64,000 nucleotides of DNA from Adiantum capillus-veneris (GCA_014529385.2 CM043962.1:92263680-92327679); one strand, 5' to 3'. Numbered from the stretch's first letter, positions 1 to 12,321 are shown. The notes: a model not told the origin generated them from the letters alone. Program-made: numbers and translations.

Positions 1-726
1 TTTTTTGCATCATGCGATTTTCACTAAGGTTTCAATGTGAGCATATTGCTATGATACATGCATGGATTAATTGTTAGTTTTTATCTATAAGATGATACTT
101 TTTTGTTGCTAAAAATATTTTATGTTCTACCCTTTTGGCTTCGGTATTGTATCGGTCAACATAAAGTATGGCAAAGAGCCCATTTTTAAGTCATCCTACC
201 CATGCTATGGTATGGATAGTATGTGACAACACACTTATATCCATTGACCTTTTGACATGTCAAAGGTAAGAACATGCTAGTTCAAGTTTATTACATTGTA
301 TACATGTGGATTCATGGTTTCCCAAGCTGCAATATTATAAGGGTTATGACATGCTTATGTGAGTATGTGGATGAGGTATACTTATAGCCAAGTGCTATTC
401 CTCTTCCATCACCTAGATGCTAAGAGTTTTCCAAGTACTTATTCCTTTTCAAAGAAGCTAATTGTGATATGCTAAAAGTTTACGAAACTATAAATTTGGT
501 TGTGCCAGATTATCTTCATGCAAGTGCTTAAGAATGTTTGTTATTTTTTAGACCAAAAAGATTCTAATGGATCTTTTGTTCATGCCTTGTGTTCAAGGCA
601 CTAAGTGGTAGCATTTACTTCCTAGGTTTGTGTTCTTTTTGGCATGGTTGTTTCACATGTCAAGAGGCCTTACAAGTTAAGCTTGGACTTACGTAATCTA
701 AAACTACTAGTACAATCGGCGGCTTC

Positions 727-769
<43 letters not shown>

Positions 770-1451
770 GCTCCCGGAGCTGCAGACCACACCCACCGCT
801 TAAAAGAGGTTCTCATGCGTGGCGGAGGGGGATTAGATTTCCCTCCCCCTTTATCCTTAGTATAGATAACTCACAAACCATTACAATTGGATTTGGTTTC
901 ACATAGACCACATTCAAAAATTGATTAGAACCAGTAAAGAAGGTTTCAATTTCAACAAGGATCCATGCCAATGCTGGTTTAAATGTCTACTCTAGTGCAA
1001 GAGGTTAGGCAAAGGACATTTGACATGTATAGATTTGATTGGAAATTGCAATTGAAACTTAGTCAACCTAACTTTCTTTCTAGTCCTTGGTCTAGTTTCT
1101 AAGTATTTTTAAATAGAACACCTAGTATATGTGGTATGATTTTGAAACGTTTGTTTAAGGAGAATCTTGTGGGGAAGCTAATAGAGAGTTTGTTAGCACA
1201 TTTGCAAGAGTGATTTTTTGTTGACAAGCTTTCAAGAAGAATTGACAACAATCAATAAATTGGGTGGTTTATAGGCTATGCTTACAAGCATGGCTTGTAT
1301 TCTCTCTTTGTCTTGGTCTATTGTAGGCCTACAAACCACTGTAAATTACCTCGATTTATCACGATTTTTTCAATTCAAGTTTTGAGGTAAGTGTGGCTTT
1401 AAGCTAAGAGCAAGCAACAAGGGAAATGAAACTATTAGTCAGGTTCTTCTC
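1..1451. other. Intergenic sequence, no gene seen
   Basis: AT-rich sequence with no reading frame that looks like a protein. The only structure I see is a (CT)n tract at about 732-764. A short frame over it encodes only Ser/Leu repeats and is an artefact of the microsatellite. Confidence 0.6.
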
Positions 1452-1672
1452 TGTTGGGATAAAGGCGTTGCGTTTTTACTCGGGGTCGGACATTTGGTGT
1501 CCAATCATCCACGATGTGTACATACATTAACCTTATTCTTCATATACCAAAGAATAAAGGGCTCTTTATACTTGGAGGCTTGCTCCACCCACATAGCTGT
1601 GCACTCTTCTTCTCCTCTTCTTTCTCTTGCACTGCACCGCGCATACACGCATCCGTGCACAACACTCGTTCA
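1452..1672 (+). mobile_element. Orphan 5' LTR (probable Ty1-copia or TRIM type)
   Basis: A block starting TGTTGGGATAAAGG and ending CA is followed two bases later by TGGTATCAGAG (1675-1685), the complement of the 3' end of plant initiator tRNA-Met. That is the usual primer binding site after a 5' LTR. The block holds an A/T-rich promoter-like stretch near 1545-1575. I find no second copy of this LTR in the window, so the partner LTR is lost, diverged or outside. The LTR start is inferred from the TG dinucleotide only. Confidence 0.5.
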
Positions 1673-1674
1673 AT

Positions 1675-1685
1675 TGGTATCAGAG
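1675..1685 (+). promoter_or_regulatory. Retrotransposon primer binding site (tRNA-iMet type)
   Basis: TGGTATCAGAG matches the first 11 of 12 bases of the canonical TGGTATCAGAGC site. It sits immediately 3' of the putative LTR at 1452-1672 and would prime minus-strand DNA synthesis of that element. Confidence 0.6.
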
Positions 1686-2132
1686 ATTGGGTGCTCGGGA
1701 CATTTATGACGGTTTTGTTGCGGCATTCCCGGATCCAATGAAGCCGGAAGCGTAAAGCTTGGCCATGGTAGCTTGAGCTTTATAGTGTTGGCGGATCAAA
1801 GCGGTTCTGTATGGATCTGGCAAGGATTGAAGTGGATCTTGCGTGTGTAACCCCTCTTGAGAAGGCATACAATCTTGAGGGAGCTTTGAGCATCTGCTGC
1901 AAAGGATCGACAATTGAAGAGCTTGGGCGAGTCTACAGAGCTTGTGGCATGTGAGCCTTGGAGAACTTAGCAAGGCTTGTGATCAGCTCACATATGAATT
2001 GGGTAGTCAATCCAGCAATGTTTGGGAGCACTGTAGTCGAAGGCAACAGGAAATCGAGCATAAACAAAAGCTTTGTAGGAGAAATTGGGTTGCCATGGCG
2101 GATCTGAAGCGGGGTATTTGGGGGGTATGTGG

Positions 2133-2134
<2 letters not shown>

Positions 2135-2194
<60 letters not shown>

Positions 2195-2206
2195 GCACGC
2201 ACACAC
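2135..2206. repeat. (CA)n microsatellite
   Basis: An essentially pure CA tract ending in GCACGCACGCACACACA. Frames across it encode only Thr-His or Val-Cys repeats and are not genes. Confidence 0.95.
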
Positions 2207-2729
2207 ATAGTGCATCATTTTGAAATTCAAATTGCAAAATTGCGGGCAACAACAAGCAGGAAATCAAGCAACAAGAACTGGGTACCTAGCTGCAATTAAA
2301 ATGGGGAATCGACAAACTTGTAAGCCTTGCAAATGGAATCACGAGCAAAAGCAAGGCAAATTGGAAGCGTTGACAAAAAAATGGACCAAGCAGGGCAGCG
2401 TGGGGATTATGGTAGAGCTCACAGAATCTGCATAACAAGCGGCAACATGAGCAAATTGGGGCAGATTTGCACAAATAAAATTTCCGAGCTGCTTGAATCA
2501 AGCAAGGCAAGCAGATTTCTGTAAGCAAAATCGACAACAAGCTAGCATTGCAATGGAATCAAGCTTGCAAAAAAAACCAAGCATGCATCAGGCAGCATTG
2601 GCTATGAGAGTAAAGCAGACTGAAATGCATGCTTGGCAATTAGCAGCCTTGTGGCAATACAGAGGAAGAGAGAGGAACAAACTGAAGCCTAACAACCAGA
2701 AGAAGGAAGTGTGTGTGATCCACACACTC

Positions 2730-2742
2730 GGGCGCGCGCGGG

Positions 2743-2774
<32 letters not shown>

Positions 2775-2832
2775 TAAATTCCAACAATCAACATAAAAAA
2801 GAAGGGTGTGTTCACACACTTAAAAAGGAGTT

Positions 2833-2889
<57 letters not shown>
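2730..2889. repeat. Compound (CG)n(CA)n and (GA)n microsatellites
   Basis: A CG/CA tract at about 2730-2774 is followed, after about 60 bases, by a pure (GA)n tract at about 2836-2889. Confidence 0.9.
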
Positions 2890-2894
<5 letters not shown>

Positions 2895-3324
2895 GAACTC
2901 TCGTGGTCGCCGAGAGAAAGAGAGAGCGCGTACGCTCGATGCACTGTTGCATGTTGAATCACACTTCTACATGCATACACTCTTCCACATGCTTGCCCAT
3001 TATTGGCCATCGACATCATAATTGCATGCATTTCAAGTTGAGCACTCCCCTCTCATTACATGGCATACACACACGCAATGTTCTACTCTTCTCAGCCCCT
3101 GCAAGCCGGAAATAGCACAGGGATAGCACTCGAGAGTTGAGACTGTCCCCTCAACCCCTACAAGCATCGCCTCCTACTTCATTGTAGCACTAAAGTAAAT
3201 GGAATCTGGATACGCTAAATACAGTTGGAGTAATGCAATACATTGAGCCCATGCGTGTGCGTCACTGCAGCTTGAACAATTGCAGATTAGGCCTATAACA
3301 GTTGTTGATAGCTACCAGTAGGCA

Positions 3325-3447
<123 letters not shown>

Positions 3448-3531
3448 CCAAGTAGTCCTACCAGAGGGATAAAAATCTGCAGTCGGCACAGTCTGTGAGG
3501 GTAAAACTAATTATGAAGGCTTTTACACTAA

Positions 3532-3983
3532 GGGTGGGTTCACAATGGGACGACGGAAGAGAACCCCTAAAACGCCATCTTCCGGGTGGAGGATGTGCAT
3601 TATTTGCTCTTCCACCGGCTAAACGTTCACAGTGGGGAGGGTGGAAGCGAGAAAGGGTGAAGTCTTCCGCCGCATGGTGTGAACTTAAGGGATGGGCGGA
3701 AGGTAGGCTAGAAGACAAATAGCTGGGGTTTTTTATATTTGAAAAGAAACTTGGAAAATTAAAAAGTAATGCCACCTAGGCCTTTTCAGCACACGTGGAG
3801 GGTGGAAGAAAAGATGGGGGGGGGGGGGGGGGGTCGGAAGTGGAAAAGCAAGCATCTGTCGTGCGCTGGCACCCCAACTGCATGCTTCCACCGGGCTATG
3901 TGAACGCAGAGTCTGACGTGCGCGAACTTGATTCGCTGACAAAAAGTGAGCACTTGCTGCCTCCGCCTACTGTGAACCCAGCC
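3532..3983. mobile_element. PIF/Harbinger-like MITE
   Basis: A 452-bp element with terminal inverted repeats: the left end GGGTGGGTTCACAATGGG pairs with the inverse of the right end, which reads GGCTGGGTTCACAGTAGG, about 14 of 18 positions matching. It is flanked on both sides by TAA (3529-3531 and 3984-3986), the 3-bp target duplication typical of PIF/Harbinger elements. It has no transposase frame, so it would be non-autonomous. A run of G at about 3814-3832 is inside it. Family assignment rests on the target duplication and size only. Confidence 0.7.
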
Positions 3984-4132
3984 TAAGTTTTGTAAGTTCT
4001 GTCACCTTCAAATGTAAAATTTAGTGAAGATGGATAATCATGCGATTAAAAAAAGCTTGGAAGCTTATCACAAACTAAAAACTTTTTTCAAAAACTTAGC
4101 AAAATTCCATATGATTAGAAGCTTCTCACCAT

Positions 4133-4225
4133 GCTGGAGCTCTTTAGCTTAGGGATTTAGGACACATCGATAATGACGTTGTAGCACACACCCGAGTTCG
4201 GTCCCCTTAGGCATGATCAAAGAAA
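4133..4225 (+). repeat. Possible tRNA-derived SINE head
   Basis: TTTAGCTTAGGG (box A-like, near 4143) and GAGTTCGGTCCCC (box B-like, near 4194) are spaced roughly as in an internal RNA polymerase III promoter. No A-rich tail or target duplication is evident, so this may be an old truncated SINE or chance. Confidence 0.3.
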
Positions 4226-4292
4226 ATAAATGCAGTAGCGGTGCGGCCTCCTCTATGGGAGCAGCGTATTGTACAAACCGCATCAACAACAA

Positions 4293-4632
4293 AGAAGATT
4301 ATGAGTCTCTTTGGCAAATCGGTGCCCCTCATGGAGGAGGCTTCAACTCACACGTCCCTTGTGCAAGAGGAGCTAGAGAAGATTATTAGGCTCTTTGGGC
4401 AGTCGGTGTCCCACATGCAGGAGGCTTCGATTGATCGACCTATTGCCCCATCGCCACATTGTCTCGTACCCTCTACTGACCTCCGTCACGCCCCCTATGC
4501 AAGAGAATCTAGAGAAGATTATTAGGCTCTTTGGGCATGCGGTGTCCCTCATGTAGGTGGCTTTGATTGATCCATGTGTCACCCCACTGCTACATTGTCC
4601 TACACCCTCTACTGATCTTTATTTCAGCTACT
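4293..4632. repeat. Diverged tandem repeat, about 136-bp unit
   Basis: AGAAGATTAT followed by a CTCTTTGG(G/C) and GTGTCCC(A/T)CATG context recurs at 4293, 4377 and 4513. The last two copies are full 136-bp neighbours; the first is shortened. Function unknown. Confidence 0.6.
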
Positions 4633-4844
4633 AAAATCTTGATTCCATGGAATTAGATGACCTGCCAGCAACGAAGTGCCAATTTAGATGCCAATCCTAC
4701 GTCGTTTGCACGGCTAGGGCCATTGAAGCAAATTAGCTAACAAGCTCTCCTCTTCAACCTTAGCCTTTGCCTTTGCACTAGTCTCGCTATGTTAACCTCT
4801 CATGCAAGCTTCTAGTGAGTGATCCTCATCACCAATCATAAAAA

Positions 4845-4875
<31 letters not shown>

Positions 4876-5069
4876 ACCGCAAGTGCAAAACAAAAGCCCT
4901 AGGTTTGAATGCAAGGCCTCTATTTGCTTGACACCATTTGGGCTTACTCCTACCATGGGAGTTTACCCATATTCCAAAAGTGAAAAAGAGCGGCCTTGCA
5001 TTCAAACTTGAGACTTTTAAATGCAAGGCCTCTCTCTGCTTGCTGCCATCCGGCACACTACTACCACGC

Positions 5070-5150
<81 letters not shown>

Positions 5151-5412
5151 TGCAACCAACCTAGATGAGTCAAGGTTGAAGCACCTCATGGTAAATGCAC
5201 ACAATTTAATGGGATCCTGAAACATGCACACCCCGATGGAACTTGGGACATAAGAACACACCAAGAGTGGAAAAAACATTGTAGCATTGACACTTGCTTT
5301 TGAATTTGTAACCTTTGACGATCTATTGGCTCAAACTGTTGTGAAATAGATGCAAAATCGCCACAAATTTGTCTGCAAAGTGACCAAAACAAAAAGCTAA
5401 GAAATGTAGGGC

Positions 5413-5467
<55 letters not shown>

Positions 5468-5697
5468 GTAGGGCATATGTAGATAGTGTTGGCATGTCCA
5501 GATAGCACTGCCGAAGGTGGTGCCACCCTTGCCTTCGGCGGCATTGTACTAGTGCTCTTAATGAACCCTTCAAATGTTTCCAAATTGTCATGATCCTCCA
5601 AACATCTATACTGATATAAAAGGGGGAGCGATCCCCCCTCGACATGTGGCAAGAGCTCCTTCATCTGGCATGTGTTCCCTGCTGCCCTCGGCCACAC

Positions 5698-5726
5698 ACG
5701 TGCGCGCACGCACACGCGTGTGCGCG

Positions 5727-5814
<88 letters not shown>
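5698..5814. repeat. (CA)n tract at the gypsy insertion site
   Basis: Alternating CG/CA steps pass into pure (CA)n and end directly at the gypsy 5' LTR. A further short (CA)n follows the 3' LTR at 30799-30814, so the element appears to have inserted into this microsatellite. Confidence 0.9.
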
Positions 5815-5815
<1 letters not shown>

Positions 5816-5816
<1 letters not shown>

Positions 5817-6298
5817 GTAGGCGGGAACTGTCCCTTAGAAGTCCGAACAGTGGATCAGTCACACCAGCAGTAATTACCGCAGGCAATTACTACAGTAACT
5901 CCTGGAAGCTGTAAATAAGACCCACTACATTGTAATCGGGCTTCTTGCTTCTTAGTTCCTTGGCTTAATTGCTTGTCTTTTGGCTTTAGCTCTCTAAGCA
6001 TTCTCGAGTTACGAGCTCTTCGCCTCTAGCTTCACTTTGTCATCATTATTTTTGTAATCATTTGAGCTTAAACCCATTACACAATGTACTGACTGTCCTT
6101 GAGCTATTAATCTAAATCTGCAAATACTTTTCCAGTTTTCTAGTATGTCTTTCATCTCAGTATACTATTCCAGTTCAATTAATTATTCAATCCAATAAGT
6201 TCTTTACTCCAGTTTCACTAACTGAACTGGCGACATAACCAATAGCTCTAAATTCTAACACTGGAATCAACTATCTGAAGAGATAAGCTCCAATTCCA
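5816..6298 (+). repeat. Ty3-gypsy 5' LTR
   Basis: Starts TGTAGGCGGGAACTG and ends CAATTCCA. It aligns to 30400-30800 along its length. It lacks about 22 bp near its left end that the 3' copy has, and keeps about 65 bp near 5932-6000 (between CATTGTAA and GTTACGAGC) that the 3' copy lacks. The right boundary is fixed by the end of homology with the 3' LTR. Confidence 0.85.
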
Positions 6299-6300
6299 TT

Positions 6301-6318
6301 TTGGCGATCATGGTGGTT
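6301..6318 (+). promoter_or_regulatory. Gypsy primer binding site
   Basis: TTGGCGATCATGGTGG follows the LTR after two bases. It resembles the TGGCGAC-type sites used by some plant Ty3-gypsy elements, with mismatches. The tRNA used is not certain. Confidence 0.5.
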
Positions 6319-6380
6319 AGAGCTGTTCGCTCTTCAACTAGAAAACTCTTATCTCCCAGTTAGAATTTTTAGCTGTATTG

Positions 6381-6450
6381 ATGGTGCCCAAAGCCAGTTG
6401 TGGTCGTAAACCGTCAACCCGGTTAGGCACTAATTCCAACCGCGTCGACC
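6381..6450 (+). pseudogene. gag, 5' fragment (gypsy)
   Basis: An ATG about 80 bases after the primer site opens a frame beginning MVPKASCGRKPSTR, a basic start typical of a gag N-terminus. It is cut by the left end of the 15.4-kb element after about 24 codons. The rest resumes at 21878. Confidence 0.45.
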
Positions 6451-6455
6451 CATTA

Positions 6456-6482
6456 GGAGAAAGTTGGACTCACTTTTTGGCC
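6456..6482 (+). repeat. Left terminal inverted repeat of the 15.4-kb element
   Basis: Matches the reverse complement of 21846-21872 at 26 of 27 positions. It is preceded by CATTA; the last two of those bases may be the target duplication. Confidence 0.85.
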
Positions 6483-6914
6483 GTGTAAGAAGTGCCACGT
6501 CGGCTTAGAGAGAGAAAATGAAAATGTTAAATTGTGCATTTTATGTGATACTTTTCTGCGCAACAAAAAGCCAAAATGACATTCTTTGGTAGGTAGCCGC
6601 CGTTTTTATCATTCTATTCTTCGTTCTCTTGTCAGGAATCCAACTAACCGTATGACTAATGATTTGAAATGCCAATTTACAAGCGTTTCCTCCAGAAACA
6701 TAAGCCACACGAACTCTATCAACTCTTAAGTTGAGAATATGACCTTCCCTCCCAAAACCTGAGATATTTCATGAGTTTCGAGTCTCCATCTTTTTCTCTA
6801 TCAACTCTAGGAATGGAAAACGCTTCTTTCCTTGATGAAAACACTAATTTGAACTTGCAATCCTTAGCCCTTTATCTTTAACACTTACCCAAAGAAAGAA
6901 CACACATCATCTTC

Positions 6915-9350
6915 ATGTTGATGCATTGCAAGAGTACGCACCGTCAGAAACGTAGGAGGGAGTCTTTCTTATCTCAACGGGAGAAAGAACTTAGAAGGAC
7001 AAACAAGGAACATCATTTGGAGTTGTGGACCGATGGGTCTATTTATCCAAAGGATCCTACGACAAATGCGCCACCTCCCTTTGCTAATATCACTAACCTC
7101 CTACATTTCACAGGCGATGGCAAGGATGGGCTATTAGGATACACCGAACATTTGGAAATAAGAGGATTGAATGCGGAAAGGCAAAGAAACTTCCTGGTGA
7201 TGGAGAACATGCAGCTGAAGAAACTTAATGAAGCATGCTCTCAAAAGATTTCATCAAACAAAGAGACAATCCAAGGCCTTGAGAAGAAGATCACAAGTTT
7301 GCAAGAGAAAGACACCGTGCTTGGTAGTCGGAAAAAAAAAAACGAGATCTGTGCAACATTGAGAACATGAAGGTTGGCAGTGGTGGCCTGAAAAAACGAA
7401 TACGAGCTTTAAGGTAACTCGAAGTTTGTTTCTTCAATGTTCTTCACTAAGAAATGGATACACTTTCCTATACATGATCATAACGCATGGTGCTTTTTTG
7501 GCAGGTCTTTACTGCATCCAAACTTGAACGGTGCAGGCTTCAATGCCAGAGTGCATTACAACCGTTTAGTTCCAAAAGAAGTAGTTGAAGAGATGATAAC
7601 TCAGAAAAAAATTTGTAAGTTGAAAGGGAGGCTCCTTACCTCCTTCATGAACGAGAATCAGCTAGAACCAATGGAAGTGCAAGCAATACTTGATGAGAGT
7701 GGCATCTCGTAGATGGGATACATGGCACTCTTCAAAGCACTAGCTAAAATATCTCAAAACAAACTACAGAGAGGATCATTACTGCCAAAGCCATCACATG
7801 CAAAGGCTGCTTGCCGGCACGTAAACGATGAGGTGTTTGAGAAACTTGGGTCACCATTCCATATTAAAGAACCGTTCTTAGCAAGGGCGGCAGAGAGGTA
7901 CAGTTTAACGAGCACAACAACCTCTTCGTTGATCTTGAAGCATTGCAAAGGTATGTTCACTTCTTTGACATCAGTCAAGAGGAGTGCGGTGGGGTTCTCA
8001 AGTTTGTTTTGAAGCTCGACGAGTGCGAGGTCCTGAAGAACAAGAAGCTGGAGAGATTCACCATTACCCTCATGAACAAAGCTCTGGATCCATCAATAAT
8101 GAAAGAGGATCCACAATACTTCAGCGTGCAATCCGAAAACAACATTCTAACTCTAGGATCATTTCAAGTAGACTTCGTTCACTCTATCATAACAAAAATA
8201 TTGATTATTTGGTTGTTGATTTTGTGTTTTCGTTTTTCACTGTAGGTTGATAAGGAAAATTTTGAAATCCTTGATTGGGTTTTAGTCAAAACCAAATTCC
8301 TTCTATCATCAGTGAACAAAGAAACGGAGCCGTTCTTTCAGTGGAAGGATTTGGTGACTACATAGTGGAATGGCACATGGCAGGTGACTTAAAGACTCTT
8401 AAGTGTATGTACAACATAACACACGGAGTAGTTGTGGAAAATCCATGCTTATATTGCATGGCTGATGCACAATCTCTTGAGAGTGTGCAATGGAATAGTG
8501 CTCCCAACAGACATCTTCAAGATAAGACTTTTAAACCAGTGCTTGATATTCCTCTGAGTAGAGTTCATGTCTGTACACTTCATGCACTCTGTTGAATAAT
8601 TGAAAAGGTGGTTCATTTGTACATATGTTTTGCATGGAAATTAAAGCCAGAGAGTGAGTCGAAAAGAGTGATCAAAGCATTAGAGGGAGTGCTCTCAGAC
8701 ATTGGTTTGCATGGAGGCAATGTCAAAATCGAAGAGGACCCTAAGATGTCTCAAAGTCGGTATAAGGTACCGAGGAAAGCATCGATAGGCAGAGTGAAGG
8801 CAAGAAGGTTTCTTGGGTTTAGCTTCAAAGATTCAGATAGAGAAGAAAGGAGAAACCTGTTCAACAAATGGAAACAGTTACGTAAGGTGGTTAAAGACAA
8901 TGCTGGTGGTGGGGCAATCCAAAATCACAAGGCGAACGTGTGGAAATCACTAGATAAAATTTTCCACTACGTTGAGCAGCATTCTTGGGACCAAAGTAAG
9001 CTCACATCACATTTCAAGCAACCTTGCTAGATTGGAAAAAGGCTTACCTTACAATATCACACATTACATGGTGGGTTGGCATTCTACTTATACAAAACAA
9101 AATTTTAAATTGTACTCTACTGACAATTTTGTTTTATTTCAATGCAGCACATACTGTTCAACCATGGTCCATATTTTACCAAGACATACGGCTCACTATC
9201 AATATGGTCCACACAAGGCATGGAAAAAACCCACTACATGGCAAGAATTGGTTATTCTAAGCACACTAGACATGGGGGAGGAAAAGATAAGGCCAATAGT
9301 CTATTAGAGTTACACCAATGGACTTATAGATGACTAATTCATAGAGCAAG
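6915..9350 (+). pseudogene. Transposase-like gene, four inferred exons, decayed
   Basis: Exon 1 (about 6915-7413) encodes a basic start and a Lys/Glu-rich coiled-coil stretch, then loses frame in an A11 run near 7330. Splice sites TTTAAG|GTAACT (7414) and TTGGCAG|GTCTTT (7504) define intron 1. A GTAGAC...CTGTAG intron spans 8168-8245. Exon 3 holds a block with EWHMAGDLK, NPCLYCMADA and HVCTLHALC (about 8370-8595), then a TGA, then IIEKVVHLY in the same frame. Exon 4 (from about 9148) has GSLSIWSTQGMEKTHY and HTRHGGG followed by a conserved-looking W..R end. The GDLK / CxxC / LH spacing recalls RNase H-fold transposases of large eukaryotic DNA transposons, but I cannot name a family. Frame changes near 7700 (TAG), 7886 and 8340 show it is broken. 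Its place beside the left TIR fits a transposase. Confidence 0.5.
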
Positions 9351-9471
9351 GCAGAAGGAACTTCTTAAGAGTTCAAAAATTACACGCTCTTTACAACACA
9401 TCCGCAAAGAGAAGAAACAGATGGCTTGGGGAGCTTCAAATGCGGCGGAGCGCCATGCGAGGTGGTGACGA

Positions 9472-9873
9472 TCACGAGTCAGGAGCGGGAGAAGATGGAC
9501 CTGAGCCCGTTGTTATTATCCTCTTTGATGCACGTCCTTCTTCCTCACTTTGTACCTCTTCGATGTGTAAGCTCTGTAGACGAGCTCGTTCCTCTGTTAA
9601 TGGCAGCATCCCCATAAACATCAGGTGTCTTCTTTCCCTCAGAAACAGCCGCTTGTTGTATGGATCTAAGCTTTCCGGGTCTTCAACCCCTGCAAACCAG
9701 AGCCTGAGCTGTGTAGGACATGAAATAGGGGGCTTTGAGTGCTTGGCACCCATACCCAATGCCAAAGACGCGTTGTCATGTTGCGACACGTACATAGTGG
9801 GAACGCATGCTACAAGATCTATCTTACTATTTTTTAGATCCATAATTATATTTCCTATAATGTACATATGCAT
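9472..9873 (-). CDS. Hypothetical protein, possible last exon
   Basis: A 133-codon frame whose C-terminal 95 residues are hydrophilic and protein-like (LRLWFAGVEDPESLDPYNKR, then an EEVQSEEEG stretch and a Ser/Pro tail). The first 30 residues are hydrophobic and low quality, so the real exon probably starts near 9790. A plus-strand frame over the same DNA looks like its shadow. No family recognised. Confidence 0.3.
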   Translation of the reverse strand: MHMYIIGNIIMDLKNSKIDLVACVPTMYVSQHDNASLALGMGAKHSKPPISCPTQLRLWFAGVEDPESLDPYNKRLFLRERRHLMFMGMLPLTEERARLQSLHIEEVQSEEEGRASKRIITTGSGPSSPAPDS

Positions 9874-9929
9874 ATGTAAGTATAATGATAAGCTTTCTAT
9901 CTCATCCTATTATTTATCTCAAGGGTGAC

Positions 9930-10889
9930 GTATTCTTACTTTACCATCAAAAAGTACTATGGGAAAAGCGTCAATAGCTCCGCCTCTTTAACTTGGGGCA
10001 AAAAACATTGATTCTTTCTTTCTACCATCTCATTATTATATCACACTCTATCTAGATCCTATATCTAGGGTAATTTCCAATCTATATATATTCTATGTAT
10101 TTTTCTTATATTTCTTTTTAAATAGCTACTAGGAATCAAATCCTAGTGGGACACTAGGTGGCATGATTTCAAAGATACACTTATCTTAATGCATTATTGC
10201 AAGCTTGATTACAAAACTTTGTCAAGGAGAAATGTCATGCTTTCATATGGCATGAGGTGTCCATTGGAATCAAATAAAAGTGTAGGCTAAGGGGACCACA
10301 AGAAGACTTTTGTTGCCAAAACTGTACCCTATTTTGATGCATATAAAAAGGAAGTCGTAGGTAATGAGCTGAAGTTTCTGCCCATATTTTTACTTTTTTA
10401 TTTGGAGCCACGGTTGAGGAGATATGATCAAAATACTGGATCCCAGTCTGCCCACATCATGCAGGGACATCTCATTTCCTACTTTTCCAGTTTCTGTTCA
10501 CACTGGCTCTTCTCTTGTTGTGTAAACCCTTGGGGGTTCCCTTCACCTATAAAAGAGGACCTCTTCTTCCTTGAAAATCACTTAAGCATTCAAGCCATTG
10601 ATGAGAGGAATTCATGAGGGAGTGAGTAGTAATGCCAAATTGTACTTAGCCATTAACATAAGCCTAAGCCTACAGTTTCTCCTAGAGGAAGACTAGCCAT
10701 TCTTGCATGGTATCCTTGGAAGATCAACTCTAATCAAAGAAGGTCTTGGACTTGGCGTATCAATCAAAGTTGAATTCTCCCCTCTTCTTCTCTCTCCATC
10801 AATAATGTTGCCGAAGGGTTTGTCAAGTAAGATGTGTTTTACATTGATGTTTTCTTGATTTCTTGTTGTTTTCTTTTTCATTTCTAATC

Positions 10890-10922
<33 letters not shown>

Positions 10923-12321
10923 CTCATCTCCTTAACCAAACCTACTCTCACTCTTAGTAATTCATCCTCTCTACAAATTTTAGGTTCTCCTTGCTACAGG
11001 TACATCTCTCCCCGCAGTATCCTTATTGCCTACGGGCAAGAATAGGGCTTGGGAGGGAAACTGTCTTCTCTTCTCTTCCCTTCTCTTCTCTCATATCTAC
11101 ATTTTGCACATACTAGAGTTATCCTAGATGAATAATCCACATGATGATAATTTCTATCTCTTTCACTCTGTACGATCTATTAGAATTAACGTATGGATTA
11201 GCCGTAAAATACACTTTCAACAACGTATAGTGTTTCTCTTTGGCACAGAAAGGCTAAATGAAATGTTTCTATCGTCGGATCCCATTATACTACCTCTCAT
11301 AGACTATAACGTTTCTTTTGACGTAAGCGTAGTTATCTTGTTATGAACCAAGAGGATTTGTACACACAATTAATCCCAATCACTAGACAAAATATATATA
11401 TTATGGTAAGTACAAAACTACAATTTCAAAGAACAATTCGTAGCCTAATTTGGTCAATCAAGATTGAATGCCATTAACTCATCTATTAACCTTTCATATT
11501 ACCCATGATACGATATGGCCATAGCCTTGATGTTTTCATCTTTGTGTTGTTTTGACACTCTCTTTTGTGTTCTTTTTTTGTGTGTGTGTGTGAGTACAAG
11601 AGACAAAGAGTGGGGCTTCTTTGATTGCACTTCTTTCCAAACCCTAGTCTTCATGGCATCTATGGTTTAACTCCTTCATATAGTTTTTTTTGAGTTCTCT
11701 CACAAACTCTCACAGCCATAAGCCTGGTGCTTTCTTAGCAAGACCGCAAAATTTCTTGACAGCGTAGAGCAAACTGTTTCTCAATCAGAATTAGTCTTTC
11801 TGCGTTTAGTGGGAGGGGGTGCCCACCACACAATCTTGTAATAACTTTCATTGCAAACAGTGGGAACTTTGCATTGTCATCGGAGTATTCCTTGTGGTAT
11901 ATTATGATCTACATAAAAATTGTAATGAATTTATGGGCTGTAAGTGAGATGAGTACAATTGCCAAGTACTTGAATTGTTTCTACAAACCTTTTTGTGGTT
12001 GAAACGCCCGATGTAGTGAGACAACGCCGCATCCTTGCCTTGGACTCCAGCAACAAGCCCTTGCCGTGAGCCTCCCGCTCTTCTAAGGAAACTATCGTCA
12101 TACACTAGTACCCGTCAACAAAAAAAATGATCATGATATTTTATCACTGGGCCATCTCCAATACCATCTGAATGCACGACAAAAGTTACCATCTGATTCT
12201 CGTCCATTTCCAGCATCGATCTCCCCTACAAGTGAATAGACTGACTATTCATTACCTGATCTCTGGGTGCCACGAGCCTACCCATGTTTTCCAAGTCAAG
12301 TTGTTTTGTTGTCGATTCAAA
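9930..12321. other. Non-coding part of the 15.4-kb element
   Basis: No convincing protein. A (TA)n tract lies at about 10893-10920. Around 10540-10570 CACCTATAAAAGAGGACC resembles a TATA box followed by a leader, as in an LTR, but no PBS, no paired copy and no LTR ends could be found. Short frames near 11128 and 11902 have no recognisable features. Confidence 0.4.

Larger units (their letters stand above)
3987..5815. other. Microsatellite-rich flank of the gypsy element
   Basis: No gene seen. Pure dinucleotide tracts: (GA)n at about 4847-4873 and 5072-5148, (CT)n at about 5410-5465, and a CG/CA compound tract at about 5698-5814. The last tract is the insertion target of the Ty3-gypsy element. 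Confidence 0.7.

Noticed and set aside
10540-11045. Solo LTR with a TATA box
   Set aside because: No paired copy, primer site, target duplication or clear TG...CA ends were found.
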